From NCBI RefSeq assembly GCF_026191675.1, contig NZ_JAKRRY010000014.1, forward strand, positions 54,116 to 118,115: a DNA stretch of 64,000 bases. The letters are read 5' to 3'. The position numbers and the translations under genes are program-made. Of the stretch, positions 8,692-19,407 are shown in pieces (the first letter of the stretch is position 1; each line of letters begins with the position of its first letter). Source of the DNA: Vibrio qingdaonensis. Its GTDB lineage: Bacteria > Pseudomonadota > Gammaproteobacteria > Enterobacterales > Vibrionaceae. The notes under the pieces were generated by a model. The model searched no databases. It was not told the origin of the DNA and saw nothing but the letters and a program-made list of their open reading frames with translations.

Positions 8692-9620
8692 ACCTTATGT
8701 CCCCAAAGTTTATTAGCGGCATTGATCAAGTTCATATGTACTGGAATGAGATCGCTATGTTGGCTCCGATAGCCACCACCAATCACACAGGCTATAGGTA
8801 TGTGCGCTTCGAGGCAGCGAGCCAATATCCACTCGTCGCGTTTCGCAATACCCTCTGTCGTGACATTTAAATACCCGAGTTCATCGTCAATATGAATATC
8901 GACTCCTGCATCGTAAATAACCAAATCTGGATTGTGGAGTCGCAATGCAAGGTCGACCACCTCTTTGAAAGTCGCTAAAAATGCCTGATCACCAAGACCC
9001 TTTACCAAGGGAACATCTAAATCTGAGGCGGGTTTACGTGCTGGGAAATTTTTCTCACAATGAAAAGACAAGGTCACCACCTGAGGGTTATCAGCCATCA
9101 GCGTCGCGGTGCCGTCTCCTTGATGAACATCACTATCAATAATCAGTACTTTTTCTACTCCCGACGTTAAAGCATGCTGCGCCGCCAATGCTAAGTCATT
9201 AACCAAGCAAAATCCGCTGCCATAATCATAGTGTGCATGATGATATCCGCCACTAAGGTGAATCGCGACACCGTGATCCAACGCTTTTTCAACCGCTAGG
9301 CATGTTCCACCAGCAGACGTTAAGGTACGTTCAATCAGAGCCTGGCTCCAAGGAAAGCCAATACGACGCATTTTTGCCGCAGGAAGCGTACCTTGTAGTA
9401 ACGCGTCAATGTAATCAGGACAATGTACTTGGGTTAGCTGAGTCGCATTAATAGCAATGGGCTCGAATAGCTCAAAGGGCGGTAGTTCTGTCTGTAAATA
9501 TTGAGAGTCAATCGCCTGATATAACAAGCGATATTTATTAATGGGATATCGATGCCCTTCTGGCAGTGGTAAGTCAGAATAGATATGATGATAAATTAAG
9601 GGAACTGGCATGTCCGGCAT
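8688..9620 (-). CDS. Histone deacetylase / AcuC family amidohydrolase
   Basis: A 310-residue protein of the class II arginase-deacetylase fold. Visible signatures are the paired histidines in GGYHHAHYDYGSGF, the zinc ligands in IDSDVHQGDGTA, and the Asp in IYDAGVDIHIDDELG. Bacterial members deacetylate small amides, polyamines or proteins such as acetyl-CoA synthetase (AcuC). The substrate here is unknown. ATG 9620 is used; a second ATG three codons on is equally possible, since neither has a strong ribosome binding site. It overlaps the Nudix gene by 4 bases. Confidence 0.88.
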   Translation of the reverse strand: MPDMPVPLIYHHIYSDLPLPEGHRYPINKYRLLYQAIDSQYLQTELPPFELFEPIAINATQLTQVHCPDYIDALLQGTLPAAKMRRIGFPWSQALIERTLTSAGGTCLAVEKALDHGVAIHLSGGYHHAHYDYGSGFCLVNDLALAAQHALTSGVEKVLIIDSDVHQGDGTATLMADNPQVVTLSFHCEKNFPARKPASDLDVPLVKGLGDQAFLATFKEVVDLALRLHNPDLVIYDAGVDIHIDDELGYLNVTTEGIAKRDEWILARCLEAHIPIACVIGGGYRSQHSDLIPVHMNLINAANKLWGHKV

Positions 9621-9670
9621 CGTTAGTTAACTACAAAGTGATAGTCATATCTTAACGCTAGGAGAAGCAG

Positions 9671-10372
9671 ATGAAAACCGTACTCATTACAGGTGCAAAT
9701 AGAGGAATAGGCTTGGCGCTAACCAAACAATTTCTCGCACAAGACTACCAAGTACACGCCACCTACCGTTCCGTATCAACATCACAAGAGCTATTGACCC
9801 TTGAGCAAGAGCATCAACGCTTGCAACTGTATCGGTTAGATGTCACCCAATACGACGACGTTGCAACATTTGCAAAGGGGCTCCCAACGATAGATATCGT
9901 CATCAACAACGCAGGCTATTATGGCCCCAAAAAGGATCAGTCAAACCACATTGGACTTGGGCATACTGATCCCGAAGAGTGGCGCCGTGTTTTTGAAGTC
10001 AACACCATCGCCCCTCTTAAGCTCGTCGAGATGCTCTACCCCAAGCTGCAAGCTTCGTCGGTTAAAAAAATCATTTGTTTATCATCCAAAGTAGGCAGCA
10101 TGACGGAAAATACGTCAGGGGGTGGCTACATCTATCGCTCATCGAAAGCGGCACTCAACTCGGTCGTAAAGAGCCTAAGTAACGATTTAACCAACCAGGG
10201 CTTTACGGTATTAGCATTGCATCCCGGCTGGGTACAAACCGCAATGGGTGGGCCTAATGCGCTGATTTCAACACAAACGTCAGCTCAAGGGTTGTTTTCT
10301 GTTATTCAATCCGCTCAAACCGAAGACTCTGGACGATTTCTCAATTTTGATGGCAAAGCACTGCCTTGGTAG
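9671..10372 (+). CDS. Short-chain dehydrogenase/reductase (C-factor-like)
   Basis: A 233-residue classical SDR. The cofactor motif TGANRGIG is at residues 7-14, NNAG appears near residue 79, the Ser of the triad is in CLSSKVGSM, and YRSSK carries the catalytic Tyr and Lys. A good AGGAG precedes ATG 9671. The sequence resembles the CsgA/C-factor-like subgroup. NAD(P)H-dependent oxidoreduction is expected, but the substrate is not known. It is divergent from the deacetylase gene and ends in a hairpin terminator that overlaps the end of topB. Confidence 0.85.
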   Translation: MKTVLITGANRGIGLALTKQFLAQDYQVHATYRSVSTSQELLTLEQEHQRLQLYRLDVTQYDDVATFAKGLPTIDIVINNAGYYGPKKDQSNHIGLGHTDPEEWRRVFEVNTIAPLKLVEMLYPKLQASSVKKIICLSSKVGSMTENTSGGGYIYRSSKAALNSVVKSLSNDLTNQGFTVLALHPGWVQTAMGGPNALISTQTSAQGLFSVIQSAQTEDSGRFLNFDGKALPW

Positions 10373-10427
10373 CCTACATCTAGCCCTTCAAACAACGTCA
10401 TGTCACGTTCCAATTAACAACAGGACT

Positions 10428-10458
10428 AAGCGAAGCACACCATTACTTCGCTTTTTTT
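10428..10458 (+). terminator. Terminator of the SDR gene, overlapping the topB 3' end
   Basis: AAGCGAAG pairs with CTTCGCTT, followed on the plus strand by a run of T. The distal arm and T run are also the last codons of topB on the minus strand (a lysine-rich tail), so one sequence does both jobs. Confidence 0.75.
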
Positions 10459-12377
10459 CTCGTTGTAGGCTTTCGGCGCTTCTTATAAGCGGGTCTTTCA
10501 ACTTTAGGTAAGTTTCTTAGTGACTCCGGCACCGGTCCTTCTTTTACTCGTAGCATTAACTGAACCATTTTTTCAGTCAAACCCGACATAAACGGTGAAT
10601 AGGAATGCGTTTTTTCTGCCATGCCTTGGAGCTGATGTTCCCAATGTGCGGTCATATCAGGGTAAGTCGACTCATCCGGTAGCGCATAAACCAACCCCCT
10701 ACCAGCAGGAGAACCAAGTACCGACTTGCCTTCACGCTTTAATAGCTGCCGTTTGAATAGCGTGTCCAAAATACCGGCCCGCGTCGCTTCCGTACCGATA
10801 CCATCGGTTTCTTTAAGTATTTTCTTTAAAGAAGGATCGACGACAAACCTTCCGATGCCTGTCATCGCTTGTAGCAGTGTAGCTTCAGTAAAGTGCCTAG
10901 GGGGTTCAGTTTTTTTCTCTAAAATCAGTCCTTCTCGGCAGACAAGCTCTGTACCTACAGGTAATGGTGGTACCGCATCGACGCCGTCCTCTTTGTCATC
11001 CGATTGCTTGCCAAGTAATGCCCGCCATCCCGGCTCTTGAAGTCGCTTTCCTTTAGAAACAAAGTGACCACCTTGGATATCAAATTCAAGCATCGCTTCT
11101 GCGTAAACCGCTGGCGGATAAAACTGCATCACATATTGACGGGCAATCAAGCCATAAACATTCTCTTCATAGCTAGAAAGTACGCTACTGGTCTTTTTAG
11201 GCGTTGGAATAATGGCATGGTGTGCATCTACTTTACTGTTATTCCATGCTTTGGATTTTCGACTGCTGTCCGCACCATCGACACTACTGGCGTAAGCTTT
11301 ACTGTTATTTTTAATCGCGGCTAACACATCGTTAGCTTGATAGAAGTGATCGTTAGGCAAGTAACGACAGTCAGAGCGTGGATAGGTAATCAACTTATGT
11401 TTTTCATACAATGCCTGACAGACATCCAGCACCTGCTGAGCACTCATGTTATAGCGTTTTGCCGCGTCAATTTGTAATGCCGATAAAGAATACGGTAAAG
11501 GTGCATTTTGCTTAGTGGATTTATGTTCAGACTTCACCACTTTTGCGGGCTGACCTTGGATACGATTCGCCACGTTTTCAACCAATTTACGGTTCAATAC
11601 GCGCCCTTCTTCATCTTGCCATGGCTTACACGCTTCACTTGGTTTCCAGCGAGCACGAATATCAAACGAGTCTTGGCTATCTTGAAATGGGATTAATGCA
11701 TGCAGAGTAAAGTAGTCCTTAGGGATAAAATTGGCAATTTCGTCATCACGACGAACCACCAGCCCCAATACTGGCGTTTGCACTCGCCCAACAGACAACA
11801 CACCCTGATAGCCAGCTTTTTGCCCAAGCAAGGTGTACGCTCGGGACATATTCATCCCATACAGCCAGTCTGCTCTTGAACGCGCTAATGCCGACACTGA
11901 CAACGGCACAAACTCTTTATTCATGCGCATGGCACCAATAGCTTTCTTAACAGCAGGTAGGTTTAGATCGCTAATCAACAGTCTCTGTGCAGCGTCTTTT
12001 TTCGCTTTGCTGACTTTGCAATAATCGATAACTTCATCAACAAGCAATTGCCCTTCTCTATCTGGGTCGCCAGCATTCACTAAAGAATCCGCTTGCTTGA
12101 CCAGTTTTTTGACGACGGAAAGTTGTTTGGCTGCGGACTTTCTTGGCCGCAATTGCCACTGGTCTGGGATAATAGGGAGATCGAGTATGTTCCATTTCTT
12201 ATATCGGTCATCGTAAACATCGGGCTCAACTTGCTCGAGTAGATGTCCGATACACCAAGTCACCACATCACCATTACCACACTGAATAAAGCCCTCTCCC
12301 TTTTTCTGAGGATTAGGCAAAGCCGCCGCAATTGCGCGACCTAAACTGGGTTTCTCTGCAATAAATAGACGTGTCAT
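10443..12377 (-). CDS. topB: DNA topoisomerase III
   Basis: About 644 residues, a type IA topoisomerase. The start is ATG 12377 (MTRLFIAEKPSLGRAIA); the frame extends 13 codons further to a TTG, but that part overlaps a terminator. The TOPRIM domain shows IAEKPS and DPDREGQLL. The active-site region has LITYPRSDCRYL, with the catalytic Tyr near residue 325, and SVGRVQTPVLGLV is also characteristic. The C-terminus is basic (KKRRKPTTRKK). TopB decatenates and resolves single-stranded DNA crossings during replication and recombination. It is preceded by the nitroreductase gene on the same strand. Confidence 0.96.
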   Translation of the reverse strand: MTRLFIAEKPSLGRAIAAALPNPQKKGEGFIQCGNGDVVTWCIGHLLEQVEPDVYDDRYKKWNILDLPIIPDQWQLRPRKSAAKQLSVVKKLVKQADSLVNAGDPDREGQLLVDEVIDYCKVSKAKKDAAQRLLISDLNLPAVKKAIGAMRMNKEFVPLSVSALARSRADWLYGMNMSRAYTLLGQKAGYQGVLSVGRVQTPVLGLVVRRDDEIANFIPKDYFTLHALIPFQDSQDSFDIRARWKPSEACKPWQDEEGRVLNRKLVENVANRIQGQPAKVVKSEHKSTKQNAPLPYSLSALQIDAAKRYNMSAQQVLDVCQALYEKHKLITYPRSDCRYLPNDHFYQANDVLAAIKNNSKAYASSVDGADSSRKSKAWNNSKVDAHHAIIPTPKKTSSVLSSYEENVYGLIARQYVMQFYPPAVYAEAMLEFDIQGGHFVSKGKRLQEPGWRALLGKQSDDKEDGVDAVPPLPVGTELVCREGLILEKKTEPPRHFTEATLLQAMTGIGRFVVDPSLKKILKETDGIGTEATRAGILDTLFKRQLLKREGKSVLGSPAGRGLVYALPDESTYPDMTAHWEHQLQGMAEKTHSYSPFMSGLTEKMVQLMLRVKEGPVPESLRNLPKVERPAYKKRRKPTTRKKAK

Positions 12378-12392
12378 AAGAAATATACTGAT

Positions 12393-12423
12393 AAAAGAAA
12401 AGGTAAGCTTAACCAAGCTTACC
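12393..12423 (-). terminator. Terminator of the nitroreductase gene
   Basis: On the minus strand GGTAAGCTT and AAGCTTACC form a 9-bp hairpin with a 4-base loop, followed by TTTTCTTTT. It separates ydjA from topB and lies just before the topB start. Confidence 0.8.
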
Positions 12424-12457
12424 TTTATTAATCAAGAAAAACTGTATAAATAGACAG

Positions 12458-13006
12458 TTAAAGAAATTCAACAAACTTAGATAGATCGCGTTCTGGGACT
12501 TTCATTGGCGTACAGCCAGGTGTACCAACATATAGAAACCCAACAATCTGGTCCTGTCCTTTGACATTGAACGCCTGACGAACATGATCATCAAACATCC
12601 ATTTTCCCGAACGCCAAAATGCCTGGAACCCCTGCGCCACTGCCGCCATCTGCATGGCTTGCACCGCACAGCCGGCAGAGAGATGCTGTTCAAACGCGGG
12701 GACTTTCTCATGTTCGGTTACGTTGGCGATCACAGTAATGACGAGCGGAGCTCGAAACGGCGCTTTTTTCGCCTTCTCAATCACTACCTCTTCACGACCT
12801 GCGTTGACCGCCGCTTCCTCTAAAATTTTTGCCAGTTTAGCCCTGCTTTCTCCTTGCGCGAGAACAAAGCGCCAAGGCGTTAACCCACCATGATCTGGTG
12901 CTCGAAGCCCCGCTTTGATGATGTTCTCTAATGCCGCCCCTTCTGGAGCCGGATCGCTTAGTCGAGCAATCGAGCGTCGGTTAAGCAGCAGTTCTAAAGC
13001 GTCCAT
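12458..13006 (-). CDS. ydjA: YdjA-type NAD(P)H nitroreductase
   Basis: A 182-residue FMN-binding nitroreductase of the small YdjA subgroup. It begins MDALELLLNRRSIARLSDPAP; RRSI and the APDHGGLTPWRFVLA segment match FMN-phosphate and ring contacts in the family, and GFLYVGTPG lies near the end. The true substrate is unknown. A good AAGGATGG precedes the ATG. Upstream, beyond a possible TTGACT -35 element, sits a near-perfect Fur-type palindrome (13081-13095), which suggests iron-dependent control. Confidence 0.9.
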   Translation of the reverse strand: MDALELLLNRRSIARLSDPAPEGAALENIIKAGLRAPDHGGLTPWRFVLAQGESRAKLAKILEEAAVNAGREEVVIEKAKKAPFRAPLVITVIANVTEHEKVPAFEQHLSAGCAVQAMQMAAVAQGFQAFWRSGKWMFDDHVRQAFNVKGQDQIVGFLYVGTPGCTPMKVPERDLSKFVEFL

Positions 13007-13080
13007 AAACCATCCTTGATGTTATTATTCATCTCATATTGATTAATAATAACAAATAGTCAACGAGTTAACATCACTAT

Positions 13081-13095
13081 TGATAACGATTATCA
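13081..13095. promoter_or_regulatory. Fur-like box
   Basis: TGATAACGATTATCA matches the 7-1-7 Fur core TGATAAT-N-ATTATCA at every fixed position but one. It lies 75 bases before ydjA and 12 bases beyond the fadH stop. It is centred about 61 bases upstream of the likely ydjA transcription start, somewhat far for simple repression, so the regulator remains an inference. Confidence 0.55.
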
Positions 13096-13107
13096 AATGC
13101 TTCGCCG

Positions 13108-15173
<2,066 letters not shown>

Positions 15174-15401
15174 TCAAACTACCGTTTACATTTTTACAAC
15201 ATTGCGCAAAATAATTTTTGATTATTTGAACTTCATCGATGATGATAAGTCTTTAGTTTTTATGACGATGCGTTTTGATTGGGTGAAAGTCGTCACATTC
15301 ACGTACAATTACAATATTCATACAGCTTATTCATGGTCGTAACACTAGACTAAGAGTTGATATTTAGGGATACAAGCACTCACCTCGTGTGATGTGGAGA
15401 G

Positions 15402-17255
15402 ATGATGAAAAAAATAGTGCGCTTTATTGGTTTAATCTTCAAGGGGATCTGGAAAGTCATTAACTTTACCAGATTAGCGATTGTGAACCTGATCTTCTTT
15501 GCCGTCATTGCAATGCTGTACTTCGGCTTTACGCAAGTTGATTCCAGTACACCAGCCGTAAAAAAAGAGTCTGCGTTAGTGCTTAACATTGCTGGCCCTA
15601 TCGTCGAGCAAAGCAGTTACGTCAATCCAATGGACTCCGTAACTGGCTCCTTGTTTGGCAAAGACATGCCGAAAGATAACGTGTTATTTGATATTGTCGA
15701 TACTATTCGACATGCCTCAACCGATGATCATGTCACTGGACTGGTTCTCTCTTTGCGCGACATGCCTGAAACTAGCCTAACTAAATTGCGCTACATCGCT
15801 AAAGCCATTAACGAGTTTAAAGCGACAGGCAAGCCCGTACTCGCCTACGGATCTTTTTACAATCAGAGCCAGTATTACCTAGCCAGCTATGCCGATAAAG
15901 TTTACCTCGCCCCCGATGGTGCGGTTCTTATCAAAGGTTATAGCGCTTACTCCATGTACTATAAAACCTTACTCGAAAAACTTGATGTCACCACACATGT
16001 TTTCCGTGTAGGAACCTACAAATCAGCCGTAGAACCTTTTTTACGTGACGACATGTCTCCCGCTGCAAAAGAGTCAGCCACTCGCTGGGTTTCTCAGCTA
16101 TGGGACGCGTATGTCGACGATGTTGCGACCAACAGAGAGTTAGCAACGGATGTACTCACTCCGACTATGGATGCCTTCCTAGCCGAGTTAAAGTCGGTCG
16201 ATGGTGATTTGGCAGCACTTTCCAAAAAACTTGGTCTTGTAGATGAACTTGCCACTAAGCAACAAGTGAACCAAGCCATGATCGATGCCTTCGGTAGTGA
16301 TGGTGATGGCAGCTTTAATGCCATTGGCTACTATGACTACCAAATGACGATTCCGTTTGATGTTCAAGCGCCACAAGACAGCGTCGCAGTTGTCGTTGCG
16401 AGTGGAACCATTATGGATGGTGAGCAGCCTAGAGGAACCGTTGGCGGCGATACCGTTGCTGGCTTGCTTAAACAAGCAAGAGAAGACGATACAGTGAAGT
16501 CAGTGGTATTACGAGTGGATAGCCCTGGTGGCAGCGCCTTTGCTTCAGAAGTCATTCGTAACGAAGTCGAAGCCCTACAGCAGGCTGGCAAACCCGTTGT
16601 TGTCTCTATGTCTAGCCTAGCCGCTTCTGGTGGCTACTGGATTTCAATGAGTGCCGACAAAATCATTGCACAACCAACAACGATCACAGGCTCTATTGGT
16701 ATCTTTAGTGTCATTACTACTTTTGAAAAAGGACTCAATAACATCGGGATCAATACCGATGGCGTGGGGACATCGCCATTTTCTGGTGTTGGTGTGACCA
16801 CGGGGCTCACCGAAGGCGCGTCAGCCGCGTTCCAAATGGGCATAGAGAATGGTTATAAACGCTTCATTACCTTAGTTGCCGATAACCGTGACATGACTGT
16901 CGACGGCGTGGATAACATTGCTCAAGGTCGAGTTTGGACAGGGCAAGACGCATTAGACCGTGGTCTTATCGACCAAATTGGTGATTTTGACGATGCGGTC
17001 GCGGTCGCAGCCGAGCTGGGTAATTTAGAAACCTATGATGTGTATTGGGTTGAAGAGCCACTTAGTCCTGCTCAACAATTTATGCAAGAAATGATGCAGC
17101 AAGTGAAAGTATCACTAGGCTACGATGTCTCAAGTTGGATCCCGGCTAGCTTACAGCCAGCCGCTGCGCAAATTCAGCAACAAGCCTCGCTAGTGGAAAG
17201 CTTCAATGATCCTAAAGGTCATTATGTATTATGCTTAACTTGTAATGTTGAATAG
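15402..17255 (+). CDS. sppA: Signal peptide peptidase SppA, 67-kDa type
   Basis: A 617-residue membrane-bound serine protease that degrades cleaved signal peptides. There is one N-terminal membrane anchor (residues about 24-45). Two tandem S49 domains follow. The catalytic Lys lies in FRVGTYKSAVEPF (about residue 207) and the nucleophile Ser in SMSSLAASGGYWISM (about residue 408). VLRVDSPGGSAFASEV is the usual neighbour motif. The length equals E. coli SppA (618). Two ATG codons stand in tandem behind GGAGAG; I take the first. It is followed by a terminator and ansA, the same neighbour as in E. coli. Confidence 0.96.
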   Translation: MMKKIVRFIGLIFKGIWKVINFTRLAIVNLIFFAVIAMLYFGFTQVDSSTPAVKKESALVLNIAGPIVEQSSYVNPMDSVTGSLFGKDMPKDNVLFDIVDTIRHASTDDHVTGLVLSLRDMPETSLTKLRYIAKAINEFKATGKPVLAYGSFYNQSQYYLASYADKVYLAPDGAVLIKGYSAYSMYYKTLLEKLDVTTHVFRVGTYKSAVEPFLRDDMSPAAKESATRWVSQLWDAYVDDVATNRELATDVLTPTMDAFLAELKSVDGDLAALSKKLGLVDELATKQQVNQAMIDAFGSDGDGSFNAIGYYDYQMTIPFDVQAPQDSVAVVVASGTIMDGEQPRGTVGGDTVAGLLKQAREDDTVKSVVLRVDSPGGSAFASEVIRNEVEALQQAGKPVVVSMSSLAASGGYWISMSADKIIAQPTTITGSIGIFSVITTFEKGLNNIGINTDGVGTSPFSGVGVTTGLTEGASAAFQMGIENGYKRFITLVADNRDMTVDGVDNIAQGRVWTGQDALDRGLIDQIGDFDDAVAVAAELGNLETYDVYWVEEPLSPAQQFMQEMMQQVKVSLGYDVSSWIPASLQPAAAQIQQQASLVESFNDPKGHYVLCLTCNVE

Positions 17256-17292
17256 AACTAAATAAGTAGATTTAACCACTCAATTAAGCTGT

Positions 17293-17320
17293 AAAGAGCC
17301 GCCATTTCGGTGGCTCTTTT
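17293..17320 (+). terminator. Terminator after sppA
   Basis: AAGAGCCGCC pairs with GGTGGCTCTT across ATTTC, followed by TTTTG. It lies about 40 bases after the stop and before ansA. Confidence 0.85.
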
Positions 17321-17375
17321 GTTTGTTTCCGCTATAATCGCGCTACCTGTCCAAATCATAAAAGTAATGTCTGTC

Positions 17376-18389
17376 ATGACAAGAAAGCACATCTACATTG
17401 CCTATACTGGCGGAACCATCGGAATGAAAAAGTCCAGCCATGGTTACATCCCAGTCGCAGGCTTCATGGAAAAGCAATTAGCCAGCATGCCTGAATTTCA
17501 CCGTTCAGAAATGCCTGAATTTACCATCCATGAATACGATCCTTTGATTGACTCTTCAGACATGACACCAGCGGATTGGCAGCAGATTGCTGACGATATT
17601 CGTGACAATTACGACAAGTACGATGGCTTTGTTATTCTGCACGGCACCGATACCATGGCGTATACCGCGTCAGCGCTATCATTTATGCTAGAAAACCTGG
17701 GTAAGCCAGTCATCGTTACCGGCTCACAGATCCCTCTAGCAGAGCTTCGTTCAGATGGTCAAGCCAACTTACTGAATGCACTGCATATTGCTGCCAACTA
17801 CCCAATTAATGAAGTGACGCTATTCTTCAACAACCAGCTAATGCGTGGTAACCGTAGCACGAAATCACACGCTGACGGTTTTAATGCGTTTACTTCGCCT
17901 AACTTGCCTTCTTTACTTGAAGCAGGGATCAATATTCAGCTAAGTAATGGCGTAGAAATCAATAAGCCTGCAGACGGCGAGTTCCGCGTTCATGACATCA
18001 CACCCCAACCTATCGGTGTGATCACTATGTACCCTGGCATTTCACATGAAGTGATTCGAAACACGCTGCTCCAACCAGTAAACGCCATGATCTTGTTAAC
18101 GTTTGGTGTGGGTAACGCACCGCAAAACCCGACGCTTTTAGCACACTTAAAAGAAGCATCAGAACGCGGCGTCATTGTCGTCAACTTAACGCAATGCTTG
18201 GCAGGTAAAGTGAATATGGGCGGCTACGCAACAGGGTGTGCGCTAGCAGATTCTGGAGTGATCAGCGGATACGATATGACGCCAGAGGCCGCACTTGCCA
18301 AGTTGCATTACTTATTAAGCCAAAACCTGTCTTATGAGCAGATTAAAACGCAAATGTCGGAAGTTCTGCGTGGTGAAATGAGTAAGTAG
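17376..18389 (+). CDS. ansA: Cytoplasmic L-asparaginase I
   Basis: From ATG 17376 the product has 337 residues, matching E. coli AnsA (338). ATG 17367, three codons earlier, is also possible, and the frame runs further back into the sppA terminator. The start is MTRKHIYIAYTGGTIGM, which holds the nucleophilic Thr in YTGGTIG. The second active-site loop is HGTDTMAYTAS, and TGSQIPLAELRSDGQ is typical of type I enzymes. No signal peptide is visible, which points to the cytoplasmic low-affinity enzyme that hydrolyses asparagine to aspartate and ammonia. Confidence 0.95.
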   Translation: MTRKHIYIAYTGGTIGMKKSSHGYIPVAGFMEKQLASMPEFHRSEMPEFTIHEYDPLIDSSDMTPADWQQIADDIRDNYDKYDGFVILHGTDTMAYTASALSFMLENLGKPVIVTGSQIPLAELRSDGQANLLNALHIAANYPINEVTLFFNNQLMRGNRSTKSHADGFNAFTSPNLPSLLEAGINIQLSNGVEINKPADGEFRVHDITPQPIGVITMYPGISHEVIRNTLLQPVNAMILLTFGVGNAPQNPTLLAHLKEASERGVIVVNLTQCLAGKVNMGGYATGCALADSGVISGYDMTPEAALAKLHYLLSQNLSYEQIKTQMSEVLRGEMSK

Positions 18390-18463
18390 TCAACGCACAA
18401 TTACAAGCAAACACGCTACCACAAACAAGTACACATCGAGTTGCTGTTCACCACGCTATGCGC

Positions 18464-18500
18464 GAGTTAGCTATACACGAGTTGGCTATACGCAAGTTAG
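18464..18500. repeat. Short imperfect 15-base tandem repeat
   Basis: GAGTTAGCTATACAC is followed by GAGTTGGCTATACGC and a partial third copy, AAGTTAG. It lies in the convergent gap between ansA and the phosphatase gene. No function is evident. Confidence 0.55.
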
Positions 18501-18529
18501 AGTGAGCAGCACCTTCATTCACCCTGTTT

Positions 18530-18988
18530 CTATTTTTCAAGTTTATCCAATACCCGCTCCGCCGCCTCTTCGATTAAATCTAACACCCGCTCAAAGCCCT
18601 GCTCTCCACCATAATAGGGATCAGGTATCTCTGTCTCACCAGTGCAGCCATGGCTCAAGAAAAGCGAAACCTTGCTTTGAAGGTGATTAGGACACCTTAG
18701 CTTTAAGTCACTGAGGTTATCTTTATCAGCAGCTAAAATCATATCAAAGTGATAAAAATCCTCATCGGTGACCTGTCTCGCTGACATTCCAGCGAAACTA
18801 TAACCGCGAGCCTCAGCCGCTACTTTTGCTCTCGCATCAGGCGCCGCGCCTTCATGAAACCCAATCGTGCCAGCAGAGTCCACTTCCACCGCTATACCTC
18901 GCCTTTTAGCACAAGCTTTCAGTACCGCTTCCCCCGTTGGAGAGCGACAAATGTTGCCCATGCAGACAACTAAAATTGATGGTTTCAT
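18530..18988 (-). CDS. Low-molecular-weight protein-tyrosine phosphatase
   Basis: 152 residues from ATG 18988, chosen because GAGGAATGCT stands just before it; the frame continues 9 codons upstream without such a site. The phosphate loop CMGNICRSP (CX5R) is at the N-terminus and the general-acid Asp is in IPDPYYGGEQGF near residue 123. This is the complete low-molecular-weight phosphatase fold. Bacterial members act on tyrosine kinases of polysaccharide export or on arginine/tyrosine phosphates. No kinase or capsule gene is nearby, so it looks like the eukaryote-like stand-alone class. Confidence 0.92.
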   Translation of the reverse strand: MKPSILVVCMGNICRSPTGEAVLKACAKRRGIAVEVDSAGTIGFHEGAAPDARAKVAAEARGYSFAGMSARQVTDEDFYHFDMILAADKDNLSDLKLRCPNHLQSKVSLFLSHGCTGETEIPDPYYGGEQGFERVLDLIEEAAERVLDKLEK

Positions 18989-19407
18989 AGCATTCCTCTT
19001 TATTTTAAAGTGCACCCATAGGTTACTCCGGAAATTCTGCTTACCCTATGAACAAAATTCTTTCGTTAATATCGTTAAAATAGCACTAATTTAAAATTTA
19101 ACGTCGCGCAGCTTTGCTACCTACGTCACATTTATTTCACTCATAGAAATCAGAACTTACCAAACCCTCTCAATGCGCCCCGCCCTAACCTAAGTAAACC
19201 TAAAACCACCCCAGAGAACTACGCCAAACTTACGAAAATCTAGCGTGACTTTTACGACACAAACAAATAAATCATTGTTATTAAAGGTTTTGTTATTTTT
19301 TTTACTTTGTAACAACGATTGATGTCACACAAAATTAATAGTCAATTTAAATCTGTTCCGTGAGCCGTTACTTTTGCGCCGTCTTAATTCCCCAACTTGG
19401 AGATAGC
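18989..19407. other. 419-base gene-free region before the chitobiase gene
   Basis: It is AT-rich and must contain promoters for the divergent phosphatase and chitobiase genes. A run of eight T near 19295 and the sequence GATTGATGTCACAC are visible. I see no complete CRP site, terminator or small gene in it. Confidence 0.5.

Noticed and set aside
19295..19345. CRP site before the chitobiase gene
   Set aside because: TGTAA and TCACA halves occur, but with the wrong spacing, so no CRP site is claimed.
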